A stretch of 64,000 bases of DNA, taken from contig NZ_JAEACF010000001.1 of assembly GCF_016401385.1 (NCBI RefSeq), forward strand, positions 2,046,001 to 2,110,000, read 5' to 3'. Shown one piece after another: positions 25,054 through 37,405 of this stretch. Made by a program: the position numbers and the translations under genes. This DNA comes from Fictibacillus halophilus (GTDB taxonomy: Bacteria; Bacillota; Bacilli; Bacillales; Fictibacillaceae). Positions within the stretch are counted from its first letter, which is position 1, and every line of letters begins with the position of its first letter. The notes beneath the pieces are model-generated. The model made no database searches. It saw nothing but the letters and a program-made list of their open reading frames with translations, and was not told where the DNA came from.

Positions 25054-26295
25054 ATGACCTATATAGATAATAGACAAAAATTTTATAATCAGCTACCTAA
25101 GTTCTGGGCCGATATGTATGGTCAAGAATATGCTTTATATGAACCTGCTGAAATCTCAGAAGATGCTGTAAAAGATGCGAGACTTCTTGGTGAAAGAGGT
25201 GGCCATATTTTGTTTAAGACGGCTTCCCTTCTGCAATCTGAAAACATTGAAGATGATACGTTGCAGCTACTAGGTTTTCCAGCAGCTCTTAATTCTTTTC
25301 TTCGCCATCAAACTCCATTAGCTAAAACAGTAATCGGCAGAATCGATTCGGTCGAAACCCCTGAAGGTCATAAAATAATGGAGTTTAACAGTGATACTCC
25401 CACCTTTATTTACGAATGCTTTAAGGTCAACGGTTTGATCTGTAAGCATCACGGATATAGAGATCCAAACGAAGAAAAAGAAAAACAATTACAGGACGCT
25501 GTACGCTCCTCCATCTTGAGTGCCTATCGACATTTAAAAACGGAGCATGCACCTCATATCGTCTTTACAGCACATGACGAGAACATTGAAGACAAACAGA
25601 CTGTTCTTTATCTAAAGGAACTTTCAGGATTTCCCTCTCAATTTGTACCTTTGGATGAATTGGTCATACGAAAAGGAATCGGTTTATTCGATCAAAACGG
25701 GAAAAAAATTGATGTACTCTATAGACAGACTTTTCCCATTGAGCTTCTCATTCAAGATGTAGATAAAGTGACGAACGAGGATATCGGGTTACAGCTTACT
25801 GAGCTTGTGGTTCAAAATAAATTGGCCATCATCAATCCACCATCAGCCTTTTTATTACAGAGCAAAGCCATTTTAGCCGTCATTTGGGGGTTACACGAAG
25901 AACGCTCTCCTTACTTTTCAAGTGAAGAACACGAATGGATCGAACGCTATTTCTTACCTACTTATCTTGAGCCTGACACGTTTTTAAAAAACAAAGAAAA
26001 GTATGTGCAAAAGCCCGTATTTGGAAGAGAAGGAGATACGGTTCGTATATTTGATGGTAACGGCTGCATGATAGATCAAGACAAACATCATAGTTATGAC
26101 AACTATGTAAGTGTTTATCAAAAGCACGTATCACTTCCAAAAATGACATTTCAATCTCAAAAAGGTGTTCAAGAAGGCTACCGAATGACAGGAACATTTA
26201 TCATTAACGGAAAACCAAGTGCTTTTGGTTTTCGTATTGGAAACGCAATAACCGATAACCTATCTTATTTCTTGCCTTCTTGTATAAAAAAGTAG
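25054..26295 (+). CDS. Glutathionylspermidine-synthase-like ATP-grasp ligase (YgiC/YjfC type)
   Basis: 413 residues. Motifs of the GspS C-terminal ATP-grasp domain are visible: MEFNSDTPTF near residue 110, resembling the YNADTP segment, and KPVFGREGDTV near residue 315 for nucleotide binding. The N-terminal amidase of E. coli GspS is absent. Bacilli generally lack glutathionylspermidine, so the true substrate is unknown. YgiC/YjfC members are thought to ligate amino acids or peptides. ATG 25054 follows GGAGG by 11 nt. The partners upstream are a lipoprotein and a DUF350 protein. Confidence 0.85.
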   Translation: MTYIDNRQKFYNQLPKFWADMYGQEYALYEPAEISEDAVKDARLLGERGGHILFKTASLLQSENIEDDTLQLLGFPAALNSFLRHQTPLAKTVIGRIDSVETPEGHKIMEFNSDTPTFIYECFKVNGLICKHHGYRDPNEEKEKQLQDAVRSSILSAYRHLKTEHAPHIVFTAHDENIEDKQTVLYLKELSGFPSQFVPLDELVIRKGIGLFDQNGKKIDVLYRQTFPIELLIQDVDKVTNEDIGLQLTELVVQNKLAIINPPSAFLLQSKAILAVIWGLHEERSPYFSSEEHEWIERYFLPTYLEPDTFLKNKEKYVQKPVFGREGDTVRIFDGNGCMIDQDKHHSYDNYVSVYQKHVSLPKMTFQSQKGVQEGYRMTGTFIINGKPSAFGFRIGNAITDNLSYFLPSCIKK

Positions 26296-26330
26296 CGCGT
26301 GCCTGATCGGCACGCGCTACCTTTATTTTT
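26292..26330. terminator. Terminator after the ATP-grasp gene
   Basis: Twelve-bp perfect GC-rich stem GTAGCGCGTGCC / GGCACGCGCTAC (26292-26303, 26309-26320), 5-nt loop and a T-run on the plus side. It also caps the convergent small ORF. Confidence 0.92.
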
Positions 26331-26482
26331 TACAGCCATGATGACAAATTATAAGATGCCTTTTCTTTAGCACGGTCATAAAGTGTTTTTACTTCCAGAT
26401 CACGTGCGTAAAGTTCATCAGAACGATTATTTCTTTTAATAGAAAAGGTTATCGTTACAAAAAACAAGTGTAATGTAAACAT
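26330..26482 (-). CDS. YrzI-like 50-residue small protein
   Basis: ATG 26482 lies 11 nt after GAAGGAG and encodes 50 residues. The N-terminus MFTLHLFFVTITFSIKR matches the pattern of the YrzI small-protein family (hydrophobic MTLxLFFLTVTIKxR start). A charged helical tail (ELYARDLEVKTLYDRAKEKA) follows. It is the last of three tiny ORFs on this strand, and the terminator at 26292-26330 caps it. Function is unknown. It is probably membrane associated. Confidence 0.7.
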   Translation of the reverse strand: MFTLHLFFVTITFSIKRNNRSDELYARDLEVKTLYDRAKEKASYNLSSWL

Positions 26483-26521
26483 AAATTTATTAGCTCCTTC
26501 ATTTCAATCGTATTTTTTCCC

Positions 26522-26581
26522 TCAGGTTGAATCTTTCTCCGTTAAAAGCCAAGTTAGCAGTGTAATTCCAATCATTATCAT
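26522..26581 (-). CDS. 19-residue peptide ORF
   Basis: ATG 26581 is preceded by AAAGGAGGAGAAGAAA, a very strong ribosome site, and encodes MIMIGITLLTWLLTEKDST. The hydrophobic N-terminal part could insert in the membrane. It lies 39 nt upstream of the YrzI-like ORF and downstream of an intrinsic terminator. It could be a leader peptide or a partner of the YrzI-like protein. The start signal is strong but the product is too short to classify. Confidence 0.5.
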   Translation of the reverse strand: MIMIGITLLTWLLTEKDST

Positions 26582-26607
26582 TTTCTTCTCCTCCTTTAAA
26601 GATTTAT

Positions 26608-26640
26608 AAAAAAACACCGCAGAATAACCCCTGCGGTGTT
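26608..26640 (-). terminator. Second of two tandem terminators
   Basis: Ten-bp perfect stem AACACCGCAG / CTGCGGTGTT (26613-26622, 26631-26640), then seven Ts on the minus strand. Confidence 0.85.
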
Positions 26641-26652
26641 AAAAAAGCACAT

Positions 26653-26680
26653 AAAAAACCGCAGGTATTCGACCTGCGGT
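26653..26680 (-). terminator. Terminator after the 26-aa ORF
   Basis: Nine-bp perfect stem ACCGCAGGT / ACCTGCGGT (26658-26666, 26672-26680), 5-nt loop and TTTTTT on the minus strand. It shares its ACCGCAG core with the next hairpin, so the two terminators may be a duplication. Confidence 0.85.
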
Positions 26681-26695
26681 GTCTTTTAAATAAAG

Positions 26696-26776
26696 TTAAA
26701 TAGACATACTGCTCTGATTGGCGGTCGAACGTAAAGATTTATTCAGTTGGTAAATCGTTTTAATGTACATCATCAT
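26696..26776 (-). CDS. 26-residue peptide ORF
   Basis: ATG 26776, the first of three tandem ATGs, lies 9 nt after AGGAGG and encodes a 26-residue basic peptide (MMMYIKTIYQLNKSLRSTAN then QSSMSI). A terminator follows 16 nt downstream. I recognise no family. The ideal ribosome site and dedicated terminator support expression. The remaining gap up to 27000 contains only the divergent promoters. Confidence 0.5.
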   Translation of the reverse strand: MMMYIKTIYQLNKSLRSTANQSSMSI

Positions 26777-27000
26777 TTTGTTCAACCTCCTTTTTAAAAT
26801 TTACTTTACTTAGAAAACCTTACACTAATTACCAAGAAGTGTAAAGAGTTTTTTATCCTAAATAATTATATGCATCTGAAATCGAAAGTTTACAAAAAAA
26901 GTAGAGGTTTTCTATAAATAGGCAATACCTTTACAAGATAATTATGTGTACACTTTCACAAACTTTTACTATAATGATGAGTGTAAAGGGGGAAACACAA

Positions 27001-27891
27001 ATGATACATCCTAAGGTCATCTTTGCTTCAACCCGGCCTTTTTCATTAACAGCTTCAGTCATTCCCGTCATATTCGGGACAATTCTTGCATTGCAGTGGA
27101 CAAGCATTCATTGGACTACTTTCTTTCTAACACTTATTGGTGCTGTTTTTCTTCAGTGCGGAACAAACTTAGTGAACGACTATTTTGATCATGTAAAAGG
27201 TGCGGATATTCCCGGGTCGTTAAGCCCATCAGGCGTCATCGACCGAAAAGAGATGACGCCTCGCCAAGTATATATCACAGGACTTATTTTCTTTGGTCTA
27301 AGTATTATCGTGGGACTTATATTAACTGCACTTACCGGCCCTGTTGTTCTCTACTTCGGGATTCCGTCACTACTTGTAGGTTACTTTTACACAGCTACTC
27401 GTTATGCGCTTGCTTACAACGGATTAGGTGAGATCGCATCTGGAAGTACGTTAGGTATTCTCGCAGTTGTTGGTTCGTTCTACACTCAAACTTTAACTTT
27501 AAATACAGAAATCTTTTTAGCGGCGATTCCTAACGCTCTTCTTGTTATGGCTATTTTGCATGCTAACAACTTGCGTGACTTCGATACAGATAAACAGATC
27601 GGTAAAACAACTGTTGCTGGTTTGATCGGAAGAAAAGCATCCCGACTAGAATATTATGTTTTAATGCTTGGTGCGTATGTAAGTTTATTAGCACTTATAT
27701 TCTTAGACATCTTACCGCTTTGGAGTCTGCTTGCTGCAATTACCCTACCTATAGCGTTAAAAGGGTTAAAGATTGCGATCTCTACATGGGATGCCAAAGA
27801 ATTAAACAAAGCACTTGGCTTAACAGCACTTCTTCATATGGCTTTTGGTATTCTACTTTGTATAGGTACTTTAACTGGCATCCTTTTATAA
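27001..27891 (+). CDS. menA: UbiA-family prenyltransferase, probable MenA
   Basis: 296 residues with about eight membrane helices. Both aspartate-rich motifs are present: NDYFDHVKGAD near residue 60 and LRDFDTDKQIGKTT near residue 190. This fits 1,4-dihydroxy-2-naphthoate polyprenyltransferase of menaquinone synthesis. Other UbiA enzymes cannot be excluded without comparison. ATG 27001 has AAAGGGGG upstream; the open frame continues 19 codons further, across the promoter (TATAAT 26969-26974), so the longer start is rejected. Confidence 0.87.
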   Translation: MIHPKVIFASTRPFSLTASVIPVIFGTILALQWTSIHWTTFFLTLIGAVFLQCGTNLVNDYFDHVKGADIPGSLSPSGVIDRKEMTPRQVYITGLIFFGLSIIVGLILTALTGPVVLYFGIPSLLVGYFYTATRYALAYNGLGEIASGSTLGILAVVGSFYTQTLTLNTEIFLAAIPNALLVMAILHANNLRDFDTDKQIGKTTVAGLIGRKASRLEYYVLMLGAYVSLLALIFLDILPLWSLLAAITLPIALKGLKIAISTWDAKELNKALGLTALLHMAFGILLCIGTLTGILL

Positions 27892-27896
27892 ACGTG

Positions 27897-27930
27897 AAAA
27901 AGTCCACTTCTAGAAAGTGGACTTTTTCTT
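27897..27930. terminator. menA / gdh bidirectional terminator
   Basis: Eleven-bp perfect stem AAAGTCCACTT / AAGTGGACTTT with a 5-nt loop, A-run and T-run on either side, between convergent genes. Confidence 0.9.
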
Positions 27931-29600
<1,670 letters not shown>

Positions 29601-29629
29601 TTCTTTCTCTAATATAGATTATTAAAACT

Positions 29630-29660
29630 TAGTATGACCTTCATCGGCCGTTCTGTATCC
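29630..29660 (-). promoter_or_regulatory. Sigma-G-like promoter of glcU-gdh
   Basis: The minus strand reads GGATAC (29655-29660), an 18-nt spacer and CATACTA (29630-29636), close to the forespore sigma-G consensus. gdh is a known sigma-G gene in B. subtilis. Confidence 0.6.
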
Positions 29661-29790
29661 ATACCCGATTGTTCTATCCGAATAAACTATCTAATTTGAA
29701 CTTATGAAAGCCTGGAAAATTAAGCTTTTTTAGTCAAATCACCCCTGCAGTTTTGCGGAAACGCTTTCTTTTAAATTCCGTTTTGAGAAC

Positions 29791-29822
29791 ATAAAAAATA
29801 CCGCCCCTACTGAAGGGACGGT
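29791..29822 (-). terminator. yrhC terminator
   Basis: Nine-bp stem with one G-U (ACCGTCCCT / AGGGGCGGT on the minus strand) followed by ATTTTTTAT. Confidence 0.85.
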
Positions 29823-29843
29823 ACGTGAAATTATCTATATCGT

Positions 29844-30080
29844 TTACTCACTTAATTCTTGTAATTGTGTTTTGCACTTTCTTACGACTCTATACATAAG
29901 TGCAGTGAACCCTAAGCACGTTGTAGATGCAATACCTAGTGTGATGGATTGAACAAAGTTTTTGTCTTCAACAGGAAGTACCAGTCCTAAATAAAAGAAC
30001 GTGCTAACAGCCAATAAAATAAAACCGAAGCGCTGGTAGTCAGCGATTTTCTTTTGAATGAATTCAGCATTGTTTTTCAT
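29844..30080 (-). CDS. yrhC: YrhC-like two-helix membrane protein
   Basis: 78 residues. The N-terminal amphipathic part, KIADYQRFGFILLAVSTFFY, continues into LGLVLP as in B. subtilis YrhC (IEDYKRFG...LYIGVVLP). A second hydrophobic segment (ITLGIASTTCLGFTALMY) follows. The function is unknown. In B. subtilis it neighbours mccAB; here it is near mccB but separated by a terminator and a 21-bp repeat array, so it is a separate unit. Confidence 0.8.
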   Translation of the reverse strand: MKNNAEFIQKKIADYQRFGFILLAVSTFFYLGLVLPVEDKNFVQSITLGIASTTCLGFTALMYRVVRKCKTQLQELSE

Positions 30081-30357
30081 AACGGTGTCTACCTCCTACT
30101 CCTAATCTCTATATAAAGGATAACATAGGTAAGATAGCAACCTACCAAGCAGATTTTGACAAAAGCGTGAAGTAATTTTGTCTAAATTGTGATCATACAT
30201 TAGCTTTATTCAATTTATTTTAAAGATAAATTTAACTTATAATCATTCGATTCAAAAATGTTCATTGTCGCGTTCCGAAACTGTTAGTAGCATATTACCT
30301 TGTGGGGTATTCAAAGTGCTAATTCAGGAATTATTCCTGGAAACTTTGGAGTTAATT

Positions 30358-30427
30358 CGGCGATTTTCCGCTTTAATTTAGCGAGTTTTGGCTTTTATTC
30401 AGCGAGTTTTAGTCATATATCGGCGAG
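30358..30427. repeat. Four-unit 21-bp periodic repeat
   Basis: Cores CGGCGAT, TAGCGAG, CAGCGAG and CGGCGAG start at 30358, 30379, 30400 and 30421, exactly 21 bp apart, with conserved TTT after the core. A short palindrome (CAGGAATTATTCCTG, 30325-30339) lies just upstream. The motif matches 20188-20236. The rest of 30081-30548 shows no gene. Confidence 0.75.
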
Positions 30428-30548
30428 TTTACATATTTCGACATTCTTGACATACCTTATACCCCTTACCTATGCACTCGGAGAGGCTTTGGCTTTTTCA
30501 GGTTCAACCTCTGCCAATGTGGAATAGACTTACATAGCCAACATAAAC

Positions 30549-30592
30549 AAAAAAGAACAAGTGCCTGCTAAAGCACTTGTTCTTCTCTTTTT
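30549..30592. terminator. Terminator of the sulfur-salvage operon
   Basis: Twelve-bp perfect stem AAGAACAAGTGC / GCACTTGTTCTT (30553-30564, 30573-30584), 8-nt loop, A-run on the left and T-run on the right. It lies just past the mccB stop. Confidence 0.9.
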
Positions 30593-30596
30593 TTAC

Positions 30597-32656
<2,060 letters not shown>

Positions 32657-32668
32657 TGAAATCGTCCT

Positions 32669-33136
32669 CTATTCTCCGAAAACAATATGCCACTCGTCTT
32701 TTTTAGCAAGCATCTTGCGCGCGATCTCTTTCGCACCTTCAAGACTGTGGTTAGCTGCCCAGCCACATTGAACTTCATTACATGCAGGTACTTCAGTAGC
32801 TTCTAAAACATCGTTCAACGTCTTTTCTAGAACCTCTAAAATCTCATCATAGTTATCATGGTTGATCACAGATAGATAAAAACCTGTCTGACAACCCATA
32901 GGACTGATATCCACTACAGTTGAATGGTGATTACGAATATTCTCCGCCATCAGATGTTCAATAGAATGAAGTCCTTCCATCGGCATATGATCTTTGTTCG
33001 GCTGACAAAAACGGATGTCATACTTATGGATAATATCTCCGTTTGCTCCTGTAGTTGTACCTGCTAAACGAATATAAGGCGCGACTACTTTCGTATGATC
33101 AAGGTTAAAGCTTTCTACATTCATTTTCTTTGTCAT
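32669..33136 (-). CDS. luxS: S-ribosylhomocysteine lyase
   Basis: 155 residues. LuxS converts S-ribosylhomocysteine to homocysteine and DPD, the precursor of AI-2. The metal motif HSIEH gives H57 and H61 with E60, the third ligand is C124 (EVQCGWA) and the catalytic cysteine is C82 (MGCQTG). Its ATG overlaps the mtnN stop (ATGA), so the two consecutive enzymes are coupled. In B. subtilis luxS is elsewhere; here it completes the operon. Confidence 0.96.
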   Translation of the reverse strand: MTKKMNVESFNLDHTKVVAPYIRLAGTTTGANGDIIHKYDIRFCQPNKDHMPMEGLHSIEHLMAENIRNHHSTVVDISPMGCQTGFYLSVINHDNYDEILEVLEKTLNDVLEATEVPACNEVQCGWAANHSLEGAKEIARKMLAKKDEWHIVFGE

Positions 33137-33837
33137 AATGATTTCAGCTCCTCCACGATTTTTTGTACTAATTCTGCTGAGTTCTTAGATGCTGTTTGTA
33201 AGAATTGGTCATAAGAAACACGTGCATCTTTTCCTGCAATATCTGATAAAGAACGGATGATCACAAAAGGAACGTTAAATTGATAACACGTTTGAGCGAT
33301 AGCCGCTGCTTCCATCTCAGCTGCATATAAAGTCGGAAACTTGCCTCTGATATCTTCTACCCTAGCAAGATCACTCATAAATGAATCGCCTGAAGCGATC
33401 AAACCTTTTGCAACTTGTATGTTTTCTACTCTCGCTCCAGCTCTCTCAGCTGCATTCACAAGTTTTTCGTCTGGAAGGTAGTTCGGCGGCATCTGTGGTA
33501 CTTGACCGTGCTCATAACCAAAGATTGTTGCATCTACATCATGATGGCGCACATCAGTTGAGATGACTACATCGCCTACGTTCAGGTCTGAATGAAAACC
33601 TCCAGCAGATCCCGTGTTTAAAATTACATCTGGTCCATAGAGTTGGATCAACAACGTAGTTCCGATCGCTGCGTTTACTTTTCCAATCCCTGATTTTAAT
33701 AACACGACTTCTTGACCGCCGAGTGAACCTTTGTAGAACTCACATCCTGCGAGTTTATTTTCTTCTAGATCTTCTAATTGCTCTCTTAGCAGAACAACTT
33801 CTTCTTCCATTGCACCAATAATTCCAATTCGCTTCAT
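33133..33837 (-). CDS. mtnN: 5'-methylthioadenosine / S-adenosylhomocysteine nucleosidase
   Basis: About 234 residues. It hydrolyses SAH and MTA to free adenine. [11 protein letters not shown] at the N-terminus, [16 protein letters not shown] and EMEAAAIAQ with the catalytic Asp region RSLSDIAG are all present. ATG 33837 has GGAG with 6-nt spacing; the in-frame ATG four codons earlier overlaps that ribosome site. It feeds LuxS directly. Confidence 0.95.
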   Translation of the reverse strand: MKRIGIIGAMEEEVVLLREQLEDLEENKLAGCEFYKGSLGGQEVVLLKSGIGKVNAAIGTTLLIQLYGPDVILNTGSAGGFHSDLNVGDVVISTDVRHHDVDATIFGYEHGQVPQMPPNYLPDEKLVNAAERAGARVENIQVAKGLIASGDSFMSDLARVEDIRGKFPTLYAAEMEAAAIAQTCYQFNVPFVIIRSLSDIAGKDARVSYDQFLQTASKNSAELVQKIVEELKSL

Positions 33838-33852
33838 AATAATCTCCAATGT

Positions 33853-34491
33853 CTATTTTTTTACCGCTTCCATCAGCCAGACATATTCATTAAGTTTTTT
33901 GAACGAGACTTCAAAATCATGTTTCTTAAATAGATCTTCTAGTACTCCAAGCGTTGTATAATATTCAGTCTGAAGATCTTTTAACAAGTTAAGGAAACCT
34001 TGAGACTTTACTTTATCATGACGCTCTTTTTTATCATCTTCGTGAAGATAAGCGGTATCTGCAAACACAATTTTACCATTCTTTTTTAGCAGCTGGCTAT
34101 ACTGTCCGATTGCCAGATCTTTTTCTTCGTCTGTTAGGTGGTGGAAAGCATAAGTGCTTACTACTGTATCAATCTCTTGATCGAGCTTTGGAAAAGACAA
34201 AAAATCACCATCATATAGAGTTAGATCTGGATGACGGTCGGACGCTTTTTCACGCATTCCTTTTGACGGCTCAATACCAATCACTTGCTTTCCGCTTCTA
34301 AGAAGTTTCTCGCTTAAGTTACCAGTTCCAACTCCGAACTCTAGGACAACACTTCCGGACCGCTGAACGACTGTTTCTAATATTTCATCATAATTATGAA
34401 AAACTTCTTTATATTCCTCATCATTTCCTGATACCGTTTCATCATAAGAGGAAGACCACTCATCAAAAAGATCAATAAATTCTCGTCCCAT
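33853..34491 (-). CDS. yrrT: Class I methyltransferase YrrT
   Basis: 212 residues with the SAM motif VVLEFGVGTGNLSEKLL near residue 50 and the post-motif GIEPSKGMR. It heads the sulfur-salvage operon, as in B. subtilis yrrT-mtnN-yrhABC. Its substrate is unknown. Its genome context suggests a link with SAM turnover. AAAGGTGAG precedes the ATG. Confidence 0.9.
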   Translation of the reverse strand: MGREFIDLFDEWSSSYDETVSGNDEEYKEVFHNYDEILETVVQRSGSVVLEFGVGTGNLSEKLLRSGKQVIGIEPSKGMREKASDRHPDLTLYDGDFLSFPKLDQEIDTVVSTYAFHHLTDEEKDLAIGQYSQLLKKNGKIVFADTAYLHEDDKKERHDKVKSQGFLNLLKDLQTEYYTTLGVLEDLFKKHDFEVSFKKLNEYVWLMEAVKK

Positions 34492-34784
34492 TTTTCACAC
34501 TCACCTTTTAATTTATATAATTCCTATCAATATACTATGAATTAAAATCTTACAGGTTCCAAATTATCATAATTACTAAAAATTTTCAAATGAAAAATCT
34601 TTTTCTTTTGGCATAAATTAGAGAATGCTTTACTTAATCATAGTCCGAACAGACAGCTATGGAGTCAATTTAATCTTATATAGCGTGTTTAAGAACCGTT
34701 TTACTTGTTGTGTTATATAGACTATTTTTCAACAGCCTTTTTTGTACCTTATTTTTTGTAGTCGGTAAGTCAAACATTAAACAT
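34492..34784 (-). promoter_or_regulatory. Control region of the yrrT operon with CymR-like motif
   Basis: Non-coding and AT-rich. On the minus strand the motif ATAGGAATT lies at 34519-34527, flanked by AT-rich half-sites, about 30 nt from the yrrT start. It resembles the CymR operator of cysteine-regulated Bacillus genes. The match is by eye and approximate, and no clear -35/-10 pair was chosen. The rest holds nothing recognisable. Confidence 0.45.
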
Positions 34785-34816
34785 AAAAAAACAACCTGTT
34801 ACTTTCAACAGGTTGT
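34785..34816. terminator. yrrS terminator
   Basis: Ten-bp perfect stem ACAACCTGTT / AACAGGTTGT (34791-34800, 34807-34816) with A-run on the left. Confidence 0.88.
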
Positions 34817-34827
34817 CTTTCTTCGTT

Positions 34828-35457
34828 TTATTGAACAGGTGTTACACTTGTTGGCTGCCATCCTTTTTCAGGAATCCACTGAAGCATAACATCATATTTT
34901 TTTCCGTCTGCTTTAGACTGTACGGTACCTTTTGAAAGATCAGGTCCTCCGCCATTTCCTAACCAAAAAATGGTCATCTGATCTTGTGGAATGCTGGTTG
35001 CATAAGAAAGAGCTTGGACCATCTCGTTCCAGTCTTGTGAACCGTCATCATACGTCTTTGTATGAGGTTCTGTTTGCGAAGTTCCGATTGGTTGCCATGG
35101 ACCTTCAGGACCTCCACCTTCAGGCGTTTCTGATTCTGTCTTTTCTTCTTCTGTTACTTCTTCATCTGTTTTTTCTTTCTCTTCAGCTGATTTATCCTCA
35201 GATTTGGAATCCTCATCATCAGATTTTGACTTTGAATCATCCGTTTCCATTTCAATTGAACTGTTATTAGAATCGTCGTTTTCAGTAGTTTGTTCAGAAC
35301 TAGATTTGTTCGTTGAAGCTGTTTGATCATCATCACCTGAGAAAAGATTAAATGCAACAACAACAATCAGTAAAACAACTAACCCGATTGCTATGTTTAA
35401 AAAACGATTTTGTTTTCGTTTTTCTAGCCTTGATTCATAACGCTGGTTTCGTTTCAT
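34828..35457 (-). CDS. yrrS: YrrS-like membrane-anchored protein (DUF1510)
   Basis: 209 residues. A basic N-terminus is followed by one membrane segment (about residues 22-40), a long Ser/Asp/Glu/Lys low-complexity linker (about 45-115), and a conserved globular C-terminal domain (WQPIGTSQTEPH onward). It lies just after pbpI, as yrrS does in B. subtilis, so a role with that penicillin-binding protein at the cell surface is plausible. Confidence 0.88.
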   Translation of the reverse strand: MKRNQRYESRLEKRKQNRFLNIAIGLVVLLIVVVAFNLFSGDDDQTASTNKSSSEQTTENDDSNNSSIEMETDDSKSKSDDEDSKSEDKSAEEKEKTDEEVTEEEKTESETPEGGGPEGPWQPIGTSQTEPHTKTYDDGSQDWNEMVQALSYATSIPQDQMTIFWLGNGGGPDLSKGTVQSKADGKKYDVMLQWIPEKGWQPTSVTPVQ

Positions 35458-35553
35458 AATATCCTCCTCAGTAAAATACTTTTTTTATTTTACCACGAGG
35501 AAGAGGTATAGCAACACTATTTCCTATTACTCTTTTTTAGATTATATCTTCCA

Positions 35554-37299
35554 TCAATTCGTTTTTCCCATTATTTCAACCGCTATGTCCCGAAATACAG
35601 GGATCGTGCGATTTACGGTATCGTGTTTTAAGTCTACGATTACTAGAGCATAACGAGGTTGATCTGCAGGAAAGTATCCTGCAAACCACTTATTGTTAAA
35701 ATGTTTATCTTCACCTTTTTGTGCGGTTCCGGATTTTCCTGCAACTTGAAAAGGCAATGTCTGCAAGGCGTGTCCTGTACCTTTCTCGTCCTTTACCACG
35801 TTTAAAAGAAGGGACTGAAGTCTCATGATCGTGTAAGGAGAAAGCTTTTCATCTTCTTTCTTGTGATCTTCAAACTCAATGAGTTCTGTATCATTAGCAA
35901 AATTCACACTTTTAGCTGTCTTAACTTCATAACTAACCCCGCCCCTAGCAATCGTCGCCATCATATTAGCAGCTGCGAGCGGTGTAATCTTCACATCCAA
36001 CTGACCAATCGCAGTTTGTGAGACAGCTAAAGAACTATTGTAATCTGATCTTTTCTTTTTTGAGCTGTAGATCTGACCAGCTTCTTCTTTATAGAAGTGA
36101 GAAAACGATTCTAGATGATAGACTTCTCCTTCCCAGCCATTACGCGTTAGTAGACCTAACTTTTCTGCATACTTTTTCATATAATCTGGATCTGTTTTCT
36201 GTAATTCATTTGCTAGATCTCCAAATGTTCTGTTGCAGCTCTGTGTAAAGCTGTCCTCGACGTTTAACATCCCTAGCTGCCTCTCATCTTTTTCACCGTA
36301 AATGTTTAAGTCACAATCATACGTCTTCGCGTTTTGTATCTTATTCCCTTCAATAGCAGCAGCTGCTGTTACAATTTTGAAAATAGAACCAGGGATTTGC
36401 TGAGACGTCATATGATCCACATGTTTATAGATGGTTTCACTTGAAAACAAAGGTCTGCTTGACATCGCTAACAGTTCGTTGGTTTCTATATCAATCAAAA
36501 CAGCTCCACCTTCTTCGACACCATGAGCATCAAGTGTTTTTTCCACCGTTTCCTGCATCTTCTTATCTAGCGTCGTTTTCACGTAAAGAGGATATAAGGG
36601 GTTCGATTGCGAGCGAAATTTAACATCTAGTCCGAACAACGGATGTCCTTGACGATCCACATGATAGATATACTCTGTTTCTCCTTCCGAAATTAAAAAA
36701 GGATCAAATGTATATTGCATACCGTTCTTACCTGTTTTAGTGCTTATCGTAACAGAGCCTTTTTTCAGTTTATCTTCGTACTTTCTTTTGATCAGATCCG
36801 GATCTTGTCCAACCGCTCCAATGATATGATTAGCGAACGGAGTTGGGTTTCGTTTTGTGACAAGCTGAGCGTAGAGCCCGGGAATCTCTAGTTTATTAAT
36901 CTCATTCATCTGCTCAATACTGAGTTCCTTTGAAAGAGAGAATGCTGACGGTTTTTTTAGTTCACTGATTTTTTTTGTGAAGTTACTTGTTGGTATATCA
37001 AGTATGCGGGCAATAGAATCAATCGGCCATTTTCTTGAGTAAAGATTAGGAAAGACGATAACTTGAGCTCTGACATCTGTTGAGAGCAACTCACCATTTC
37101 GATCAAGAAAATAACCTCTTCCATCGTTGATCGTAAAACGGTGTGTACGCTGATCAACACTTTCTTGTATGAGGTTCACTTTATTTTTGGAAAAGGAAGT
37201 AGTAGAAATCAGTTGTATATCAGCTAACCGATAAGTGAGAAAAAGGATAAGGAAAAGGAAAAAAAGTGCCACTACCATCGTTCTTTTCTTCGATAACAC
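35554..37299 (-). CDS. pbpI: Class B penicillin-binding protein (PbpI)
   Basis: 581 residues with an N-terminal membrane anchor, a dimerisation/NTF2-like region and a transpeptidase domain. Catalytic motifs are SIFK (PGSIFKIVTA, near residue 305), SCN (SQSCNRTFGD) and KSGTA (AGKSGTAQKG). It starts at GTG 37299 after GGTGG. B. subtilis YrrR/PbpI has the same neighbours greA and yrrS. It is expected to crosslink peptidoglycan outside the membrane. Confidence 0.93.
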   Translation of the reverse strand: MLSKKRTMVVALFFLFLILFLTYRLADIQLISTTSFSKNKVNLIQESVDQRTHRFTINDGRGYFLDRNGELLSTDVRAQVIVFPNLYSRKWPIDSIARILDIPTSNFTKKISELKKPSAFSLSKELSIEQMNEINKLEIPGLYAQLVTKRNPTPFANHIIGAVGQDPDLIKRKYEDKLKKGSVTISTKTGKNGMQYTFDPFLISEGETEYIYHVDRQGHPLFGLDVKFRSQSNPLYPLYVKTTLDKKMQETVEKTLDAHGVEEGGAVLIDIETNELLAMSSRPLFSSETIYKHVDHMTSQQIPGSIFKIVTAAAAIEGNKIQNAKTYDCDLNIYGEKDERQLGMLNVEDSFTQSCNRTFGDLANELQKTDPDYMKKYAEKLGLLTRNGWEGEVYHLESFSHFYKEEAGQIYSSKKKRSDYNSSLAVSQTAIGQLDVKITPLAAANMMATIARGGVSYEVKTAKSVNFANDTELIEFEDHKKEDEKLSPYTIMRLQSLLLNVVKDEKGTGHALQTLPFQVAGKSGTAQKGEDKHFNNKWFAGYFPADQPRYALVIVDLKHDTVNRTIPVFRDIAVEIMGKTN

Positions 37300-37353
37300 A
37301 CGCTCACCACCTTACTCCTATTCTCACCCACTCGATTTGTTCCTAAACGACTG

Positions 37354-37391
37354 CAAAAAAAAGAAGACTTGCAGATTACTGCAAGTCTTCT
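37354..37391 (-). terminator. greA terminator
   Basis: Thirteen-bp perfect stem AGAAGACTTGCAG / CTGCAAGTCTTCT (37362-37374, 37379-37391), 4-nt loop and T-run on the minus strand. Confidence 0.92.
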
Positions 37392-37405
37392 AAACGTTGA
37401 AACGT

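Noticed and set aside
26640..26655. An additional micro-ORF between the two tandem terminators
   Set aside because: An ATG is present but no ribosome site, and the frame runs through the second terminator stem.
30300..30527. 75-codon plus-strand ORF
   Set aside because: Its translation is the 21-bp repeat read in one frame (recurrent Phe-x-x-Ala-Ser); it reflects the 21 = 7x3 period and has no ribosome site.
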